A stretch of 64,000 nt of DNA. Source: Aquimarina mytili. GTDB lineage: Bacteria > Bacteroidota > Bacteroidia > Flavobacteriales > Flavobacteriaceae. A model generated the notes under the pieces. The model saw nothing but the letters and a program-made list of their open reading frames with translations. It was not told the DNA's origin and searched no databases. A program made the position numbers and the translations under genes. How positions within the stretch are numbered: position 1 is the stretch's first letter; the number at the start of each line of letters is the position of its first letter. Positions 34,117-42,891 of this stretch are shown one piece after another. The DNA lies in NCBI RefSeq assembly GCF_016735115.1, contig NZ_JAERQJ010000001.1, forward strand, positions 1 to 64,000. The letters are read 5' to 3'.

Positions 34117-35118
34117 ATGAAAAAACGTATTCTATTTGTGGTATTATTGACCACTTTTTTAAGTTGCGAAAAAACAGAAGATTTATTTACAGAGCAATCG
34201 CAAACTAAGAATTTTAATATTCAAAACTTTTACTTGGATCTGGCATATTATCATGCACCTGTGCATTATCAAGATGTGGATCGAACAGGTTCACATGGTT
34301 TAAAAGGTAAAGCAGATTATATTACTCGATATGATTTTGATGGAGATCTTAATGCAAAAAATAATTGGAACAATATTGCTAGCTCATCTAGAAAGGGAAA
34401 TGCAGTAGGCTACTATTCTGTTGTAGAAACTACAACACATTACTTTATTATCTATGCATTCTTTCATCCTAGAGACTGGACAGATATTTGGTTTTTGTAT
34501 CGGTTAGATGAACATGAAAATGACCTTGAAGGAGTGCTAACTATTGTTAAAAAAGATGACACTACCTACGGAAAAGCTCTAGGAGTAGTAACCGTATTTC
34601 ATTCTGATTTTTATTCCTATAAAGCCCCAAATTCTGAACTTACCAGTGGAAATGAAGGAATAGACGGTACACTAACATTACAAAATGATAACGGCTTAAG
34701 TCGTTTTAAAACTTCAGCAGAAGCAAAAGGACACGGTATAAAGGCTCATGCTAAGCAAAAACCAGGAGGAAGCGATTATGTAGTGTATTATCCAAGTAAA
34801 ACGACAAGTGAATATCCTTCAGATATTTATGATAGAAATGTAAAATATAAGTTGGTCAATATTTTTGAAAATGGAGGTATGTGGGATCAGAGATTTAATA
34901 CCAGTTTGTTTAGTAATGCAAAATCATTTCAGAAATCTTATGGGAATGGATCTGCAAATGCTCCTTGGAATTGGGACGATAAAGATGATGGAGATAATCA
35001 GGGCTTGCTAAAAGGTGGTATTGCATATTATCCTGCTCATCTGGTAGATGAATATTTTAATGGGCTGGGTAATTTTAGCAAGACATATATCTATAACCCC
35101 TATCTCGATATTGAATAA
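34117..35118 (+). CDS. Lipoprotein of unknown function
   Basis: 333 residues. Lipobox FLSC at about 17 followed by EKTED. The mature protein is rich in aromatic residues and Asp/Asn. It has an AYYHAPVHYQD segment, an aromatic core YFIIYAFFHPRDWTD, then RLDEHENDLEGVLTIV, which resembles the His-x-x-Asp-x-Glu-Gly segment seen in Vps62/NPP1-like secreted proteins, and a late WNWDDKDDGDNQG loop that could bind calcium. I do not assign a family. It stands alone, with a palindrome upstream and a terminator downstream, and lies beside the exported gene cluster that begins at 35299. Confidence 0.7.
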   Translation: MKKRILFVVLLTTFLSCEKTEDLFTEQSQTKNFNIQNFYLDLAYYHAPVHYQDVDRTGSHGLKGKADYITRYDFDGDLNAKNNWNNIASSSRKGNAVGYYSVVETTTHYFIIYAFFHPRDWTDIWFLYRLDEHENDLEGVLTIVKKDDTTYGKALGVVTVFHSDFYSYKAPNSELTSGNEGIDGTLTLQNDNGLSRFKTSAEAKGHGIKAHAKQKPGGSDYVVYYPSKTTSEYPSDIYDRNVKYKLVNIFENGGMWDQRFNTSLFSNAKSFQKSYGNGSANAPWNWDDKDDGDNQGLLKGGIAYYPAHLVDEYFNGLGNFSKTYIYNPYLDIE

Positions 35119-35141
35119 ATACATGATATTATTTATTAACT

Positions 35142-35166
35142 AAGGCCATTTATTGGCCTTTTTTTA
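35142..35166 (+). terminator. Intrinsic terminator
   Basis: AAGGCCA-TTTAT-TGGCCTT-like stem followed by eight T, 24 bases after the lipoprotein stop. Confidence 0.85.
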
Positions 35167-35273
35167 TTGTCGAAATATAATTTAAAATCCAAAAGTATGG
35201 TAAAACATCATCTAACGAGTAAGAAATATCTTATAAAATTTGCCTTTTCATAAGAAAACCCCAAAAAGTTTGG

Positions 35274-35281
35274 TATTTTTG
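35274..35281 (+). promoter_or_regulatory. -7 promoter element of the first choice-of-anchor-B gene
   Basis: TATTTTTG, 17 bases before the ATG at 35299, so the leader would be very short. No -33 at the usual distance. Confidence 0.35.
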
Positions 35282-35298
35282 ATAGATATCCTCACATA

Positions 35299-36561
35299 AT
35301 GGAAAAATATTTTAACACAACCTGTTCTTTTGTATTAATACTACTTTTTTTGAGTTGTAGTAGTGATGATGATGGTAACATTGATTTAGGAGGTACGGAT
35401 ATAGATCAACCAACCGATCCCAATGTATCTAATCTCTGTGAAAACGGTATTGCAGGAGGAATCTATCCTTGTAATGGGTTTGATTTAGTATCCAGAATTT
35501 CTTTGGGCGCTATGGCTGCTGATAGAGGTAATGATAGCTGGGGGTGGACAGATCCGACCACTGGAAAAGAATATGCACTTATCGGTCTCGATAATGGAAC
35601 TGCATTTATTGATATTTCAGCTCCAGATACTCCAATATATTTGGGAAAATTACCTACTGCAACAGTGAATAGTCAATGGCGAGATGTAAAAGTCTATCAA
35701 AATCACGCTTTTATTGTTAGTGAAGCTGTAAATCATGGAATGCAGGTTTTTGACCTTACCAGATTACGAAGTGTAACAAATCCGCCACAAACTTTTGACG
35801 TAGATTTTCATTTTACTGATTTTGGTAGTGCGCACAATATTGTTATTAATGAAGATTCTGGTTTTGCATATGCGGTGGGGACAAGTAGAAGTGGTGTTTA
35901 TCAAGGAGGACCTGTATTTATTAATATACAAGATCCAAAAAACCCTATTGCTGCTGGAGGATTTCTTTCTTCTGGAGATAGAGCGTATAGCCATGATGCA
36001 CAAGTGATAAACTATCAGGGTCCAGATACCGATTATACAGGTAAAGAAATACTAATTGGAAGTAATGAAATAGAAGTAGTCATTGCAGATATCACAGATA
36101 AAGATAGCCCTACTACTATAGCTACTATTAAATATTCAGATGTAGGATATACGCATCAGGGCTGGTTTACAGAAGACATGAAGTATTTTATATTAGGTGA
36201 TGAAACCGATGAACAAGGAATAGGGTTTAATACTCGAACTATTATTTTTGATTTTACTGATCTTGATACTCCTAAATTTCATATGAATTATACGGGTCCA
36301 ACACCCGCCATAGATCATAATGGATATGTGAAAGGAAATTTATTTTATTTGGCTAACTATAGAGCCGGTATTCGTGTTATAGATATTTCTGATATTGAGA
36401 ATAAAAATATTAATGAAATTGGTTTTTTTGATACATACCCAACCAGTGATAGTGCAAGTTTTAATGGCGCCTGGAATGTATATCCTTATTTTGATAGTGG
36501 AAACATTGTGATCAGTGATATTGAAAAAGGATTCCTGTTAATTCGTCCTAGCACTCCATAA
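35299..36561 (+). CDS. Choice-of-anchor B family protein (LVIVD propeller), lipoprotein-anchored
   Basis: 420 residues. Lipobox LFLSC (about 20) followed by SSDDDGN, an acidic Cys-Ser-Ser-Asp tract like the Flavobacterium surface-lipoprotein export signal. The body (about 48-418) is one choice-of-anchor-B domain with LVIVD-type repeats: GTAFIDIS, HGMQVFDLTRLR, VFINIQDPKNP, EVVIADITD, GIRVIDISDI. These repeats form a beta-propeller in related proteins. AHNIVINEDSG and DHNGYVKG contribute conserved His. It is very similar by eye to the first 400 residues of the next gene. Function is unknown; family members are surface proteins held by various anchors. Confidence 0.88.
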   Translation: MEKYFNTTCSFVLILLFLSCSSDDDGNIDLGGTDIDQPTDPNVSNLCENGIAGGIYPCNGFDLVSRISLGAMAADRGNDSWGWTDPTTGKEYALIGLDNGTAFIDISAPDTPIYLGKLPTATVNSQWRDVKVYQNHAFIVSEAVNHGMQVFDLTRLRSVTNPPQTFDVDFHFTDFGSAHNIVINEDSGFAYAVGTSRSGVYQGGPVFINIQDPKNPIAAGGFLSSGDRAYSHDAQVINYQGPDTDYTGKEILIGSNEIEVVIADITDKDSPTTIATIKYSDVGYTHQGWFTEDMKYFILGDETDEQGIGFNTRTIIFDFTDLDTPKFHMNYTGPTPAIDHNGYVKGNLFYLANYRAGIRVIDISDIENKNINEIGFFDTYPTSDSASFNGAWNVYPYFDSGNIVISDIEKGFLLIRPSTP

Positions 36562-36917
36562 TAAGCCATAAAAAATAATTAATTTCTCCCCAATAATGGG
36601 CGTATAAAAGCTCAATAACAAAATCTTTATTTTGACTACTTTGTTATGATGTCAATCTGTTTCAGAAATTCAGTGTAATTGACATGTACTATAATCTTAA
36701 TTTTCAAGTGTTTTTTTAATAAGACTATACGTTTAAACCACAACTAGTATAGTTCCTTGTGGCGAAGTATGTTAATATATGTTAAAAATATACTTATTTT
36801 GTTTGCCTTTTCTCTATATCCTAGAATAAAATCAATAAATTAGTTAATTATTTGAATTTTAAACTATTAAATATGACATAAAACTAATTTTTCCTAACTC
36901 TTAAAACACAAACTCAA
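36562..36917. other. Intergenic region between the two choice-of-anchor-B genes
   Basis: 356 bases, AT-rich. No terminator-like hairpin, no TAnnTTTG box at a sensible position and no ORF is seen. Whether the second gene has its own promoter cannot be decided from the sequence. Confidence 0.4.
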
Positions 36918-39614
36918 ATGAAAAATTTAACTACTACACTATTGCTACTATTTGTAGCAGTGTATTCGTATAGCCAAACTCCATGTCAAAATGGATTGGC
37001 TGGTTCCTTTCCCTGTAATGATTATGATTTAATGTCTCAGATTTCTCTTTCTACCATGAGTGCTGGTGCAGGAAATGATAGTTGGGGATGGACAGATCCA
37101 ACCAATGGAAAAGAATATGCAATTATTGGCCTTAATAATGGTACAGCATTTATAGACATATCTAATCCAACTAATCCTCTTTACTTAGGTAAATTACCTA
37201 CTGCAACTAGTAATAGTTCATGGAGAGATGTAAAAGTATATAGCGATCATGCTTTTATTGTAAGTGAAGCTTCTGGTCACGGGATGCAGGTTTTTGATCT
37301 TACACGATTACGTAATGTATCTAACCCACCGCAAACATTTACAGCAGATACCAGGTATACAGAATTCGGAAATGCTCACAACATTGTAATTAATGAAGAT
37401 ACAGGTTATGCCTATGTTGTGGGAGCGCAAAGAAACTCTGGCCCGTACAGGGGAGGCCCACTTTTTATTAATATTCAAGATCCAAAAAATCCAATTAATG
37501 CAGGAGGATTTTTATCTGGCGGGCAAAGAGCATACACACATGATGCTCAGGTAGTAACGTATACAGGCCCCGACAGTAATTATACAGGTAAAGAAATACT
37601 AATAGGGAGTAATGAAATTGAAGTGGTTATAGCAGATATTACGGATAAAAATAACCCTATTACTATATCAACAATTAAATATTCAGATGTGGGATATACG
37701 CATCAAGGGTGGTTTACAGAAGATATGAGGTATTTTATATTAGGCGATGAAACAGATGAGCAAGGAGTTGGGTTTAATACCCGAACTATTATTTTTGATT
37801 TTCTAGATCTAGATAACCCTAAAGAGCATATGACATATACGGGCCCAACTGCCGCCATAGATCATAATGGATACGTAAAAGGAGATAAGTTTTATCTAGC
37901 GAACTATAGAGCCGGGATTAGAGTTATTGACATTTCCGACATTGGCAATAAAAATATTACAGAAATAGGTTCTTTTGATACATACCCTTCCAATAATGGA
38001 GCTGCATTCAATGGAGTTTGGAATGTTTATCCATATTTTAATAGTGGTAATATAGTGATAAGCGATATTGAGGGCGGATTTTTCTTAGTACGTCAAAGTA
38101 CCCCTGTGGTATGTCAGGCTACTACGCCAACATCAGTTACAGCTTCAAATATAGGGTCAACAGATGCCACGATAAGTTGGAGTTCAGTAGCAGGAGCAAC
38201 TTATGATATTAGATATCGAGCTGTAGGTACTTCTTCTTGGACAAGCATGTCGGTCTCTAGTACCTCATATACCATTTCTGGACTTTCGCCAACAACACAA
38301 TATGAAGTTCAGGTAAGAAGTAAATGTTCAGGCGGTAGCACTTCTCAATATAGTACTTCTACTAATTTCACTACGATAGCGGTACAACTAAATTATTGCG
38401 ACTCTAACGGAAATAACGTTTCAGATGAGTACATTAGCAATGTAACATTAGGTACAATAAATAACAATTCAGGAGCGTCTTCTGGAGGATATGTGTTTTA
38501 TAGTAATCTAACAACAGACCTAGCAAAAACAAGTGCTAATACAATCACAATTACTCCTACATGGACCGGTACAATATATAGTGAAGGATACAGTGTCTGG
38601 ATAGATTATAATCAAGATGGAGATTTTGCAGATTCTGGTGAGCAAGTATGGTCCCAAAGCGCAACTCGAGATACACCGGTTAGCGGTGCTTTTACAATTC
38701 CGTCAAATGCTGCATTAGGTTCAACCAGGATGAGAGTTTCGATGAAATATAATGCGATTCCAACATCTTGTGAATCTTTTCAATACGGAGAAGTTGAAGA
38801 TTATATTGTAAATATAACCGATGATGGTGGTCCTGGTGGAGATGCTTGTACAGGAGGGATATCTTCTTTTCCTTATAGCCAGGGATTTGAAAACACCTTG
38901 GGCTCATGGTCACAATCCTTAGCTGATGATATCGACTGGACAATAGATTCTAATGGAACTCCTTCAAGAAATACCGGTCCATCAAATGCAGATCAAGGAA
39001 CGTATTACCTATATGTTGAAGCTTCAGGAAATGGAACCGGATATCCGAATAAACAGGCAATTTTAACATCACCTTGTTTTGATCTTAGCACTGCCGCTTC
39101 TGCAACTTTCTCATTTGCATACCACATGTTTGGTGCCGCTAATATGGGAAGTATAGCTGTTGAAGCCTCATCAAACGACGGAGCTTCTTGGACAAGTATA
39201 TGGAGCCAAACGGGTAATCAAGGAAATTCGTGGAATACGATTAACCTTAATATCTCTCAATACGTAGGTGGAGCATTAAAATTGAGATTCAATAGGGTAA
39301 CTGGGTCTACGTGGCAAGCAGATATTGCCATTGATGATATTTCAATCACTACTAATAGTGCTGCTAATAGTACTGCCGCTATAGACAATAAAGTTAAATT
39401 GATTATTTACCCTAATCCAGTAGAAGCTGCTATTAATATCTCACCAACTATTAATAAATCTGCTAACTACGAAATTAGGAATTTCTTAGGGCAATTGATA
39501 AAAGAAGGTACCGTTATTAATACTATAGATGTAAATAGTTTAAAATCGGGAGCATATTTCCTAAGAGTAGTTACCGATAACAAAGTTTTATCAAGTCGTT
39601 TTATTAAGAAATAA
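36918..39614 (+). CDS. Choice-of-anchor B family protein with FN3, GEVED, MAM-like and type IX sorting domains
   Basis: 898 residues. Signal peptide 1-19 (ends SYSQ). Choice-of-anchor-B propeller about 21-398, closely matching the preceding gene. FN3 domain about 402-488 (TISWSSVAGATYDIRYR, SPTTQYEVQVRS). GEVED domain about 490-640 (VWIDYNQDGDF, YGEVEDYIVNI). MAM/jelly-roll-like domain about 650-815 (SQGFENTLGSW, IDDISIT). T9SS type A sorting domain about 828-898 (IIYPNPVEAAINI, SGAYFLRVV, SSRFIKK). It is thus secreted through type IX secretion and attached to the surface. The extra domains suggest adhesion or carbohydrate contact. It is followed by the next gene after 26 bases, likely in one operon. 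Confidence 0.9.
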   Translation: MKNLTTTLLLLFVAVYSYSQTPCQNGLAGSFPCNDYDLMSQISLSTMSAGAGNDSWGWTDPTNGKEYAIIGLNNGTAFIDISNPTNPLYLGKLPTATSNSSWRDVKVYSDHAFIVSEASGHGMQVFDLTRLRNVSNPPQTFTADTRYTEFGNAHNIVINEDTGYAYVVGAQRNSGPYRGGPLFINIQDPKNPINAGGFLSGGQRAYTHDAQVVTYTGPDSNYTGKEILIGSNEIEVVIADITDKNNPITISTIKYSDVGYTHQGWFTEDMRYFILGDETDEQGVGFNTRTIIFDFLDLDNPKEHMTYTGPTAAIDHNGYVKGDKFYLANYRAGIRVIDISDIGNKNITEIGSFDTYPSNNGAAFNGVWNVYPYFNSGNIVISDIEGGFFLVRQSTPVVCQATTPTSVTASNIGSTDATISWSSVAGATYDIRYRAVGTSSWTSMSVSSTSYTISGLSPTTQYEVQVRSKCSGGSTSQYSTSTNFTTIAVQLNYCDSNGNNVSDEYISNVTLGTINNNSGASSGGYVFYSNLTTDLAKTSANTITITPTWTGTIYSEGYSVWIDYNQDGDFADSGEQVWSQSATRDTPVSGAFTIPSNAALGSTRMRVSMKYNAIPTSCESFQYGEVEDYIVNITDDGGPGGDACTGGISSFPYSQGFENTLGSWSQSLADDIDWTIDSNGTPSRNTGPSNADQGTYYLYVEASGNGTGYPNKQAILTSPCFDLSTAASATFSFAYHMFGAANMGSIAVEASSNDGASWTSIWSQTGNQGNSWNTINLNISQYVGGALKLRFNRVTGSTWQADIAIDDISITTNSAANSTAAIDNKVKLIIYPNPVEAAINISPTINKSANYEIRNFLGQLIKEGTVINTIDVNSLKSGAYFLRVVTDNKVLSSRFIKK

Positions 39615-39640
39615 CAATAAAACAAACAAAGATTTAAAAA

Positions 39641-41017
39641 ATGAAATTTTCTAAGTACGTTTTGCTTTTGATATTTGCTTCAGCGTTATGTACTACTGCT
39701 GGATGTAGTAGTGATGATAGCGAACCACAAAATCCAGTTAGCGAACCAGACCCAGATCCTGTTGTAGGAACCGACGATCAGATAGACTGGGTTAAAACTT
39801 TTGGAGGAACAAATGAAGATAATGCACTGTCACTAGTGGAAGCTAGTGACGGTGGTTATGTTCTTGCTGGATATACACAAAGTATTGATGGAGATATTAC
39901 TGATAAAAGTGCTACCGATAGCGATTATTGGGTGTTAAAGCTCTCAAATACAGGAACTATTTTGTGGAGCAAAACATATGGAGGTTCTGCAGATGATAGA
40001 GCAGAAAAGATTATTAAAACCACCGATGGAGGATATGCCCTTGTTGGGTATAGCCGAAGCCTGGATGAAGATGTTGCAGCAAATGCTGGCCTACAAGATT
40101 ATTGGATTGTAAAAATAAATGCTGAAGGAAATATACAATGGGAAAAAAGCTTTGGATTTTCTGGAATTGATAGGGCATTTTCTCTAGTTCAAACGCAAGA
40201 TGGCGGATATTTTATAACCGGATTTCTTGATGTTACTGCTAGTGGTGGAGAAGGAAACGATAATCGCAGTAGTACTCAAAGACATGGTGTAGGAGAGTTT
40301 TGGGGAATCAAACTTGATGCTTCAGGAGAAAAAGAATGGCGCCGATATTTTGGAGGAACTAATAATGATCGTAGCTACGATGCTGTTCAAACACAAGATG
40401 GTGGATTTTTAATGATAGGCTCTTCAGAAAGTGTAGATTTTGACGTCACGAATAGTAAAGGAAGCTATGATTTTTGGGCTGTAAAAATTAATGCAGAAGG
40501 AACAAAGTTATGGCAAAAATCATACGGAGGATCAGAGATTGATGTGGGGTATGCAATTGCCGATAGCGGAGACGGAAAATTTCTTATTGTTGGAGATTCT
40601 AGAAGTGCAGATGGCGATATTACCAAAGCAAAAGGAAATGCAGATCTCTGGGTGATCCAAATAGATGGAAATGGTAATCTAATTTGGGAAAAATCCATAG
40701 GAGGTACCGAGTTTGATACCGGTAGAAGTATTTCTAAAATGCAAAACGGAAATTATGTTATTGCTGGTAACTCGAGAAGTAGCAATGTCGATATAACACA
40801 AAATAAAGGGCAAAGTGATGCTTTGAGTATCATTATCAACAGTAATGGAGAAACGCAATGGAAAATTACTAATGGAGGAACTCAGGCAGAGTTTGGTGAA
40901 GGTTGCATAGAAACAAGCGACAAGAAAATTGTTATTGTAGGCAATTCTGAAAGTAGTGACTTTGATATCCCAAATAATAAAGGGTCCAAAGACGCATTAA
41001 TAATTAAATATAAATAA
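39641..41017 (+). CDS. Surface lipoprotein with seven propeller-type repeats
   Basis: 458 residues. Lipobox TAGC (about 22) followed by SSDDSEPQ, an acidic export-like tract. Residues about 48-458 are seven repeats of about 58 residues. Each has W-x-K-x-(Y/F)-G-G-(S/T), then D-x-x-x-(S/A), DGGY(V/F)-x-x-G-(Y/S)-(S/T)-x-S, D-x-D-(I/V), and (D/F)-x-W-(V/I)-x-K-(I/L)-x-x-x-G. Seven such units predict a closed seven-bladed beta-propeller. No catalytic motif is visible. It lies 26 bases after the T9SS gene and 10 bases before the MbnP-like gene, so it belongs to this operon. Confidence 0.85.
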   Translation: MKFSKYVLLLIFASALCTTAGCSSDDSEPQNPVSEPDPDPVVGTDDQIDWVKTFGGTNEDNALSLVEASDGGYVLAGYTQSIDGDITDKSATDSDYWVLKLSNTGTILWSKTYGGSADDRAEKIIKTTDGGYALVGYSRSLDEDVAANAGLQDYWIVKINAEGNIQWEKSFGFSGIDRAFSLVQTQDGGYFITGFLDVTASGGEGNDNRSSTQRHGVGEFWGIKLDASGEKEWRRYFGGTNNDRSYDAVQTQDGGFLMIGSSESVDFDVTNSKGSYDFWAVKINAEGTKLWQKSYGGSEIDVGYAIADSGDGKFLIVGDSRSADGDITKAKGNADLWVIQIDGNGNLIWEKSIGGTEFDTGRSISKMQNGNYVIAGNSRSSNVDITQNKGQSDALSIIINSNGETQWKITNGGTQAEFGEGCIETSDKKIVIVGNSESSDFDIPNNKGSKDALIIKYK

Positions 41018-41027
41018 TGAACACAAA

Positions 41028-41807
41028 ATGAAAAAAATAATATATATCCTTTTTGCAATAGTAATAAGTGTATTATCATGTAAAGATGATGATAATAACC
41101 CTATCGTACCACAAGAGACATTTGGAACGGTTGTACTTGATTTTAAAAATACAATCAATAATCAAGGTATTGAGTTAGGTACAGATTCGTATACTAATCA
41201 AAGTAATGAAGAGTATACGATATCAGAGCTGAAATATATCATCAGTAATATTGTTTTAATTAAAGCCAATGGAGAAGAGTTTGTATATCCTGTAGACCGA
41301 AGCTATTTTGTGATCAATGAAGAAGTTGTAGCAAGTCAAAAAATAAGCCTAGCAGATATAAGTGCTGGTGAGTATACAAAGATTAAATTTGGTTTTGGAG
41401 TAGAAGCAGCTAAATACCCATTTGAGTCGGGTACGGCAGATTTTATTCCTACAGCTGAAGAAAACGGAATGTTATGGTCTTGGTCTGCAGGATATAAATT
41501 CCTTAAATTTGAGGGCAAATATACATTTGGTGCAAACGTTGATCAAGATTTTGTAATTCACGTAGGTAGTCATGGTGCTACATTAGATAATTATCAAGAA
41601 ATAATAGTAGAGTTACCTAATACTTTAACTATAGCAGAATCATCATCACCAGAAGTGGCAATAAATGTAGATATTGCTAAGGTTTTTGATAGTACCAATA
41701 CACATTCTTTGGATAAAGCAAGCAATGTGCAGGTGGACCCGGTAAATGCTCCAATAATTGCAAAAAATATTAGCACTATGTTTAATGTAACAAGTGTTAC
41801 TAATTAA
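41028..41807 (+). CDS. MbnP-like lipoprotein
   Basis: 259 residues. Lipobox VLSC (about 18) followed by KDDDNN. The body matches the MbnP family (TIGR04052-type): FGTVVLDFKNTINNQ, YTISELKYIISNIVLI, ISLADISAGEYTKIKFGFGV, and the core motif NGMLWSWSAGYKFLKFEG with Trp150 and Trp152, then HVGSHGATLDN. In methanotroph MbnP a Trp is oxidised to kynurenine by its partner MbnH and takes part in copper binding; the same may apply here. Its start is 10 bases after the propeller lipoprotein, and its end overlaps the di-haem gene. No methanobactin gene is nearby. Confidence 0.88.
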   Translation: MKKIIYILFAIVISVLSCKDDDNNPIVPQETFGTVVLDFKNTINNQGIELGTDSYTNQSNEEYTISELKYIISNIVLIKANGEEFVYPVDRSYFVINEEVVASQKISLADISAGEYTKIKFGFGVEAAKYPFESGTADFIPTAEENGMLWSWSAGYKFLKFEGKYTFGANVDQDFVIHVGSHGATLDNYQEIIVELPNTLTIAESSSPEVAINVDIAKVFDSTNTHSLDKASNVQVDPVNAPIIAKNISTMFNVTSVTN

Positions 41808-42882
41808 AAGAAGGTTGAAACTACTCTCATTTTATATAATAGTTATCCTTTTTGGAGCTTCATGTAGCTCCGAAAAGGATGATTATGTTTCTATTACACC
41901 TGCAGAAGAAGAGAACCAAAATGCTAAATTAGAATTTACGGTTCCTGCAAATTTTCCAGAACCTAGTTATAATGTTTCACTCAACCCTCCTACCGAAAAA
42001 GGTTTTGAGTTGGGTAAGAAACTATTTTATGAAGGTAAACTAGCGTCAGATGGTGTAATATCTTGTGGGTTTTGTCACATACAAGATTTTGCTTTTACTC
42101 ATCATACACATATCGTTAGTCATGGGGTTGATGGTGCTTTAGGTACACGTAATGCACAACCATTACATAATATGGCATTTATGAAAGAATTTACCTGGGA
42201 TGGTGCTGTGATGCATTTGGACCTGCAACCTATAGTGCCAATTACTGCAGAAGTTGAAATGAATGAGACCTTTAGTAGTATTCTCAAAAAATTAGAAGAC
42301 GAGCCAGAATATGTAAAATTGTTTGCTGAAGCATTTGAAGATCAAAAAATCAATTCTGAGAATATGCTTAAGGCACTTTCTCAATTTATGATCATGATGG
42401 TTTCTGCAAATTCTAAATATGATAAGATAGAAAGAAACGAAGGCTCTGTTTTTACGGATCAAGAAAAGGCAGGTTTTGACCTTTTCAGTGCAAAATGTGC
42501 TTCTTGCCATTCGGGGACCCTTTTTACAGATCAGTCCTATCGTAATAATGGTCTAGCTGTAGATCCACAGTATAATGATATCGGAAGAAAACGAGTAACG
42601 GGGTTTGAAGCCGATATGCAAAAGTTTAAAGTGCCGAGTCTAAGAAATATTGAACTTACGTTTCCATATATGCACGATGGTAGATTTAGAACATTAGAAG
42701 ACGTTTTAAATCATTACAGTGATGGTATGGTAGACTCTGAAACTCTGGACCCTATGTTTAAAGATCAAACAGGTAGCTTAGGAATACCAATGACTGATCT
42801 TGAAAAACAACAAATTATAGCCTTTTTAAAAACATTAACAGACGATGATTTTGTTAACGATCAGCGTTTTTCTGAATTTTGA
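41794..42882 (+). CDS. MbnH/MauG-like di-haem cytochrome c peroxidase family lipoprotein
   Basis: 362 residues from a GTG at 41794; a TTG at 41812 is an alternative. A lipobox FGASC (about 24) is followed by SSEKDD. Two CxxCH haem sites are visible: CGFCH (about residue 90) and CASCH (about 235). Neighbouring segments (LGTRNAQPLHNMAF, TWDGAVMHLDLQ, FPYMHDGRFRTLEDVLNHYS) are those of the bacterial di-haem peroxidase/MauG family, in the MbnH branch. Members form a bis-Fe(IV) state and oxidise Trp in the partner MbnP. The 14-base overlap with the MbnP gene argues for translational coupling. It ends nine bases before a convergent acetyltransferase gene, with no obvious terminator. Confidence 0.9.
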   Translation: MLLIKRRLKLLSFYIIVILFGASCSSEKDDYVSITPAEEENQNAKLEFTVPANFPEPSYNVSLNPPTEKGFELGKKLFYEGKLASDGVISCGFCHIQDFAFTHHTHIVSHGVDGALGTRNAQPLHNMAFMKEFTWDGAVMHLDLQPIVPITAEVEMNETFSSILKKLEDEPEYVKLFAEAFEDQKINSENMLKALSQFMIMMVSANSKYDKIERNEGSVFTDQEKAGFDLFSAKCASCHSGTLFTDQSYRNNGLAVDPQYNDIGRKRVTGFEADMQKFKVPSLRNIELTFPYMHDGRFRTLEDVLNHYSDGMVDSETLDPMFKDQTGSLGIPMTDLEKQQIIAFLKTLTDDDFVNDQRFSEF

Positions 42883-42891
42883 TATATAAGG

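Noticed and set aside
41028..42882. Methanobactin biosynthesis locus
   Set aside because: MbnP/MbnH-like genes are present, but there is no MbnA precursor peptide or MbnB/MbnC-like gene in the window.
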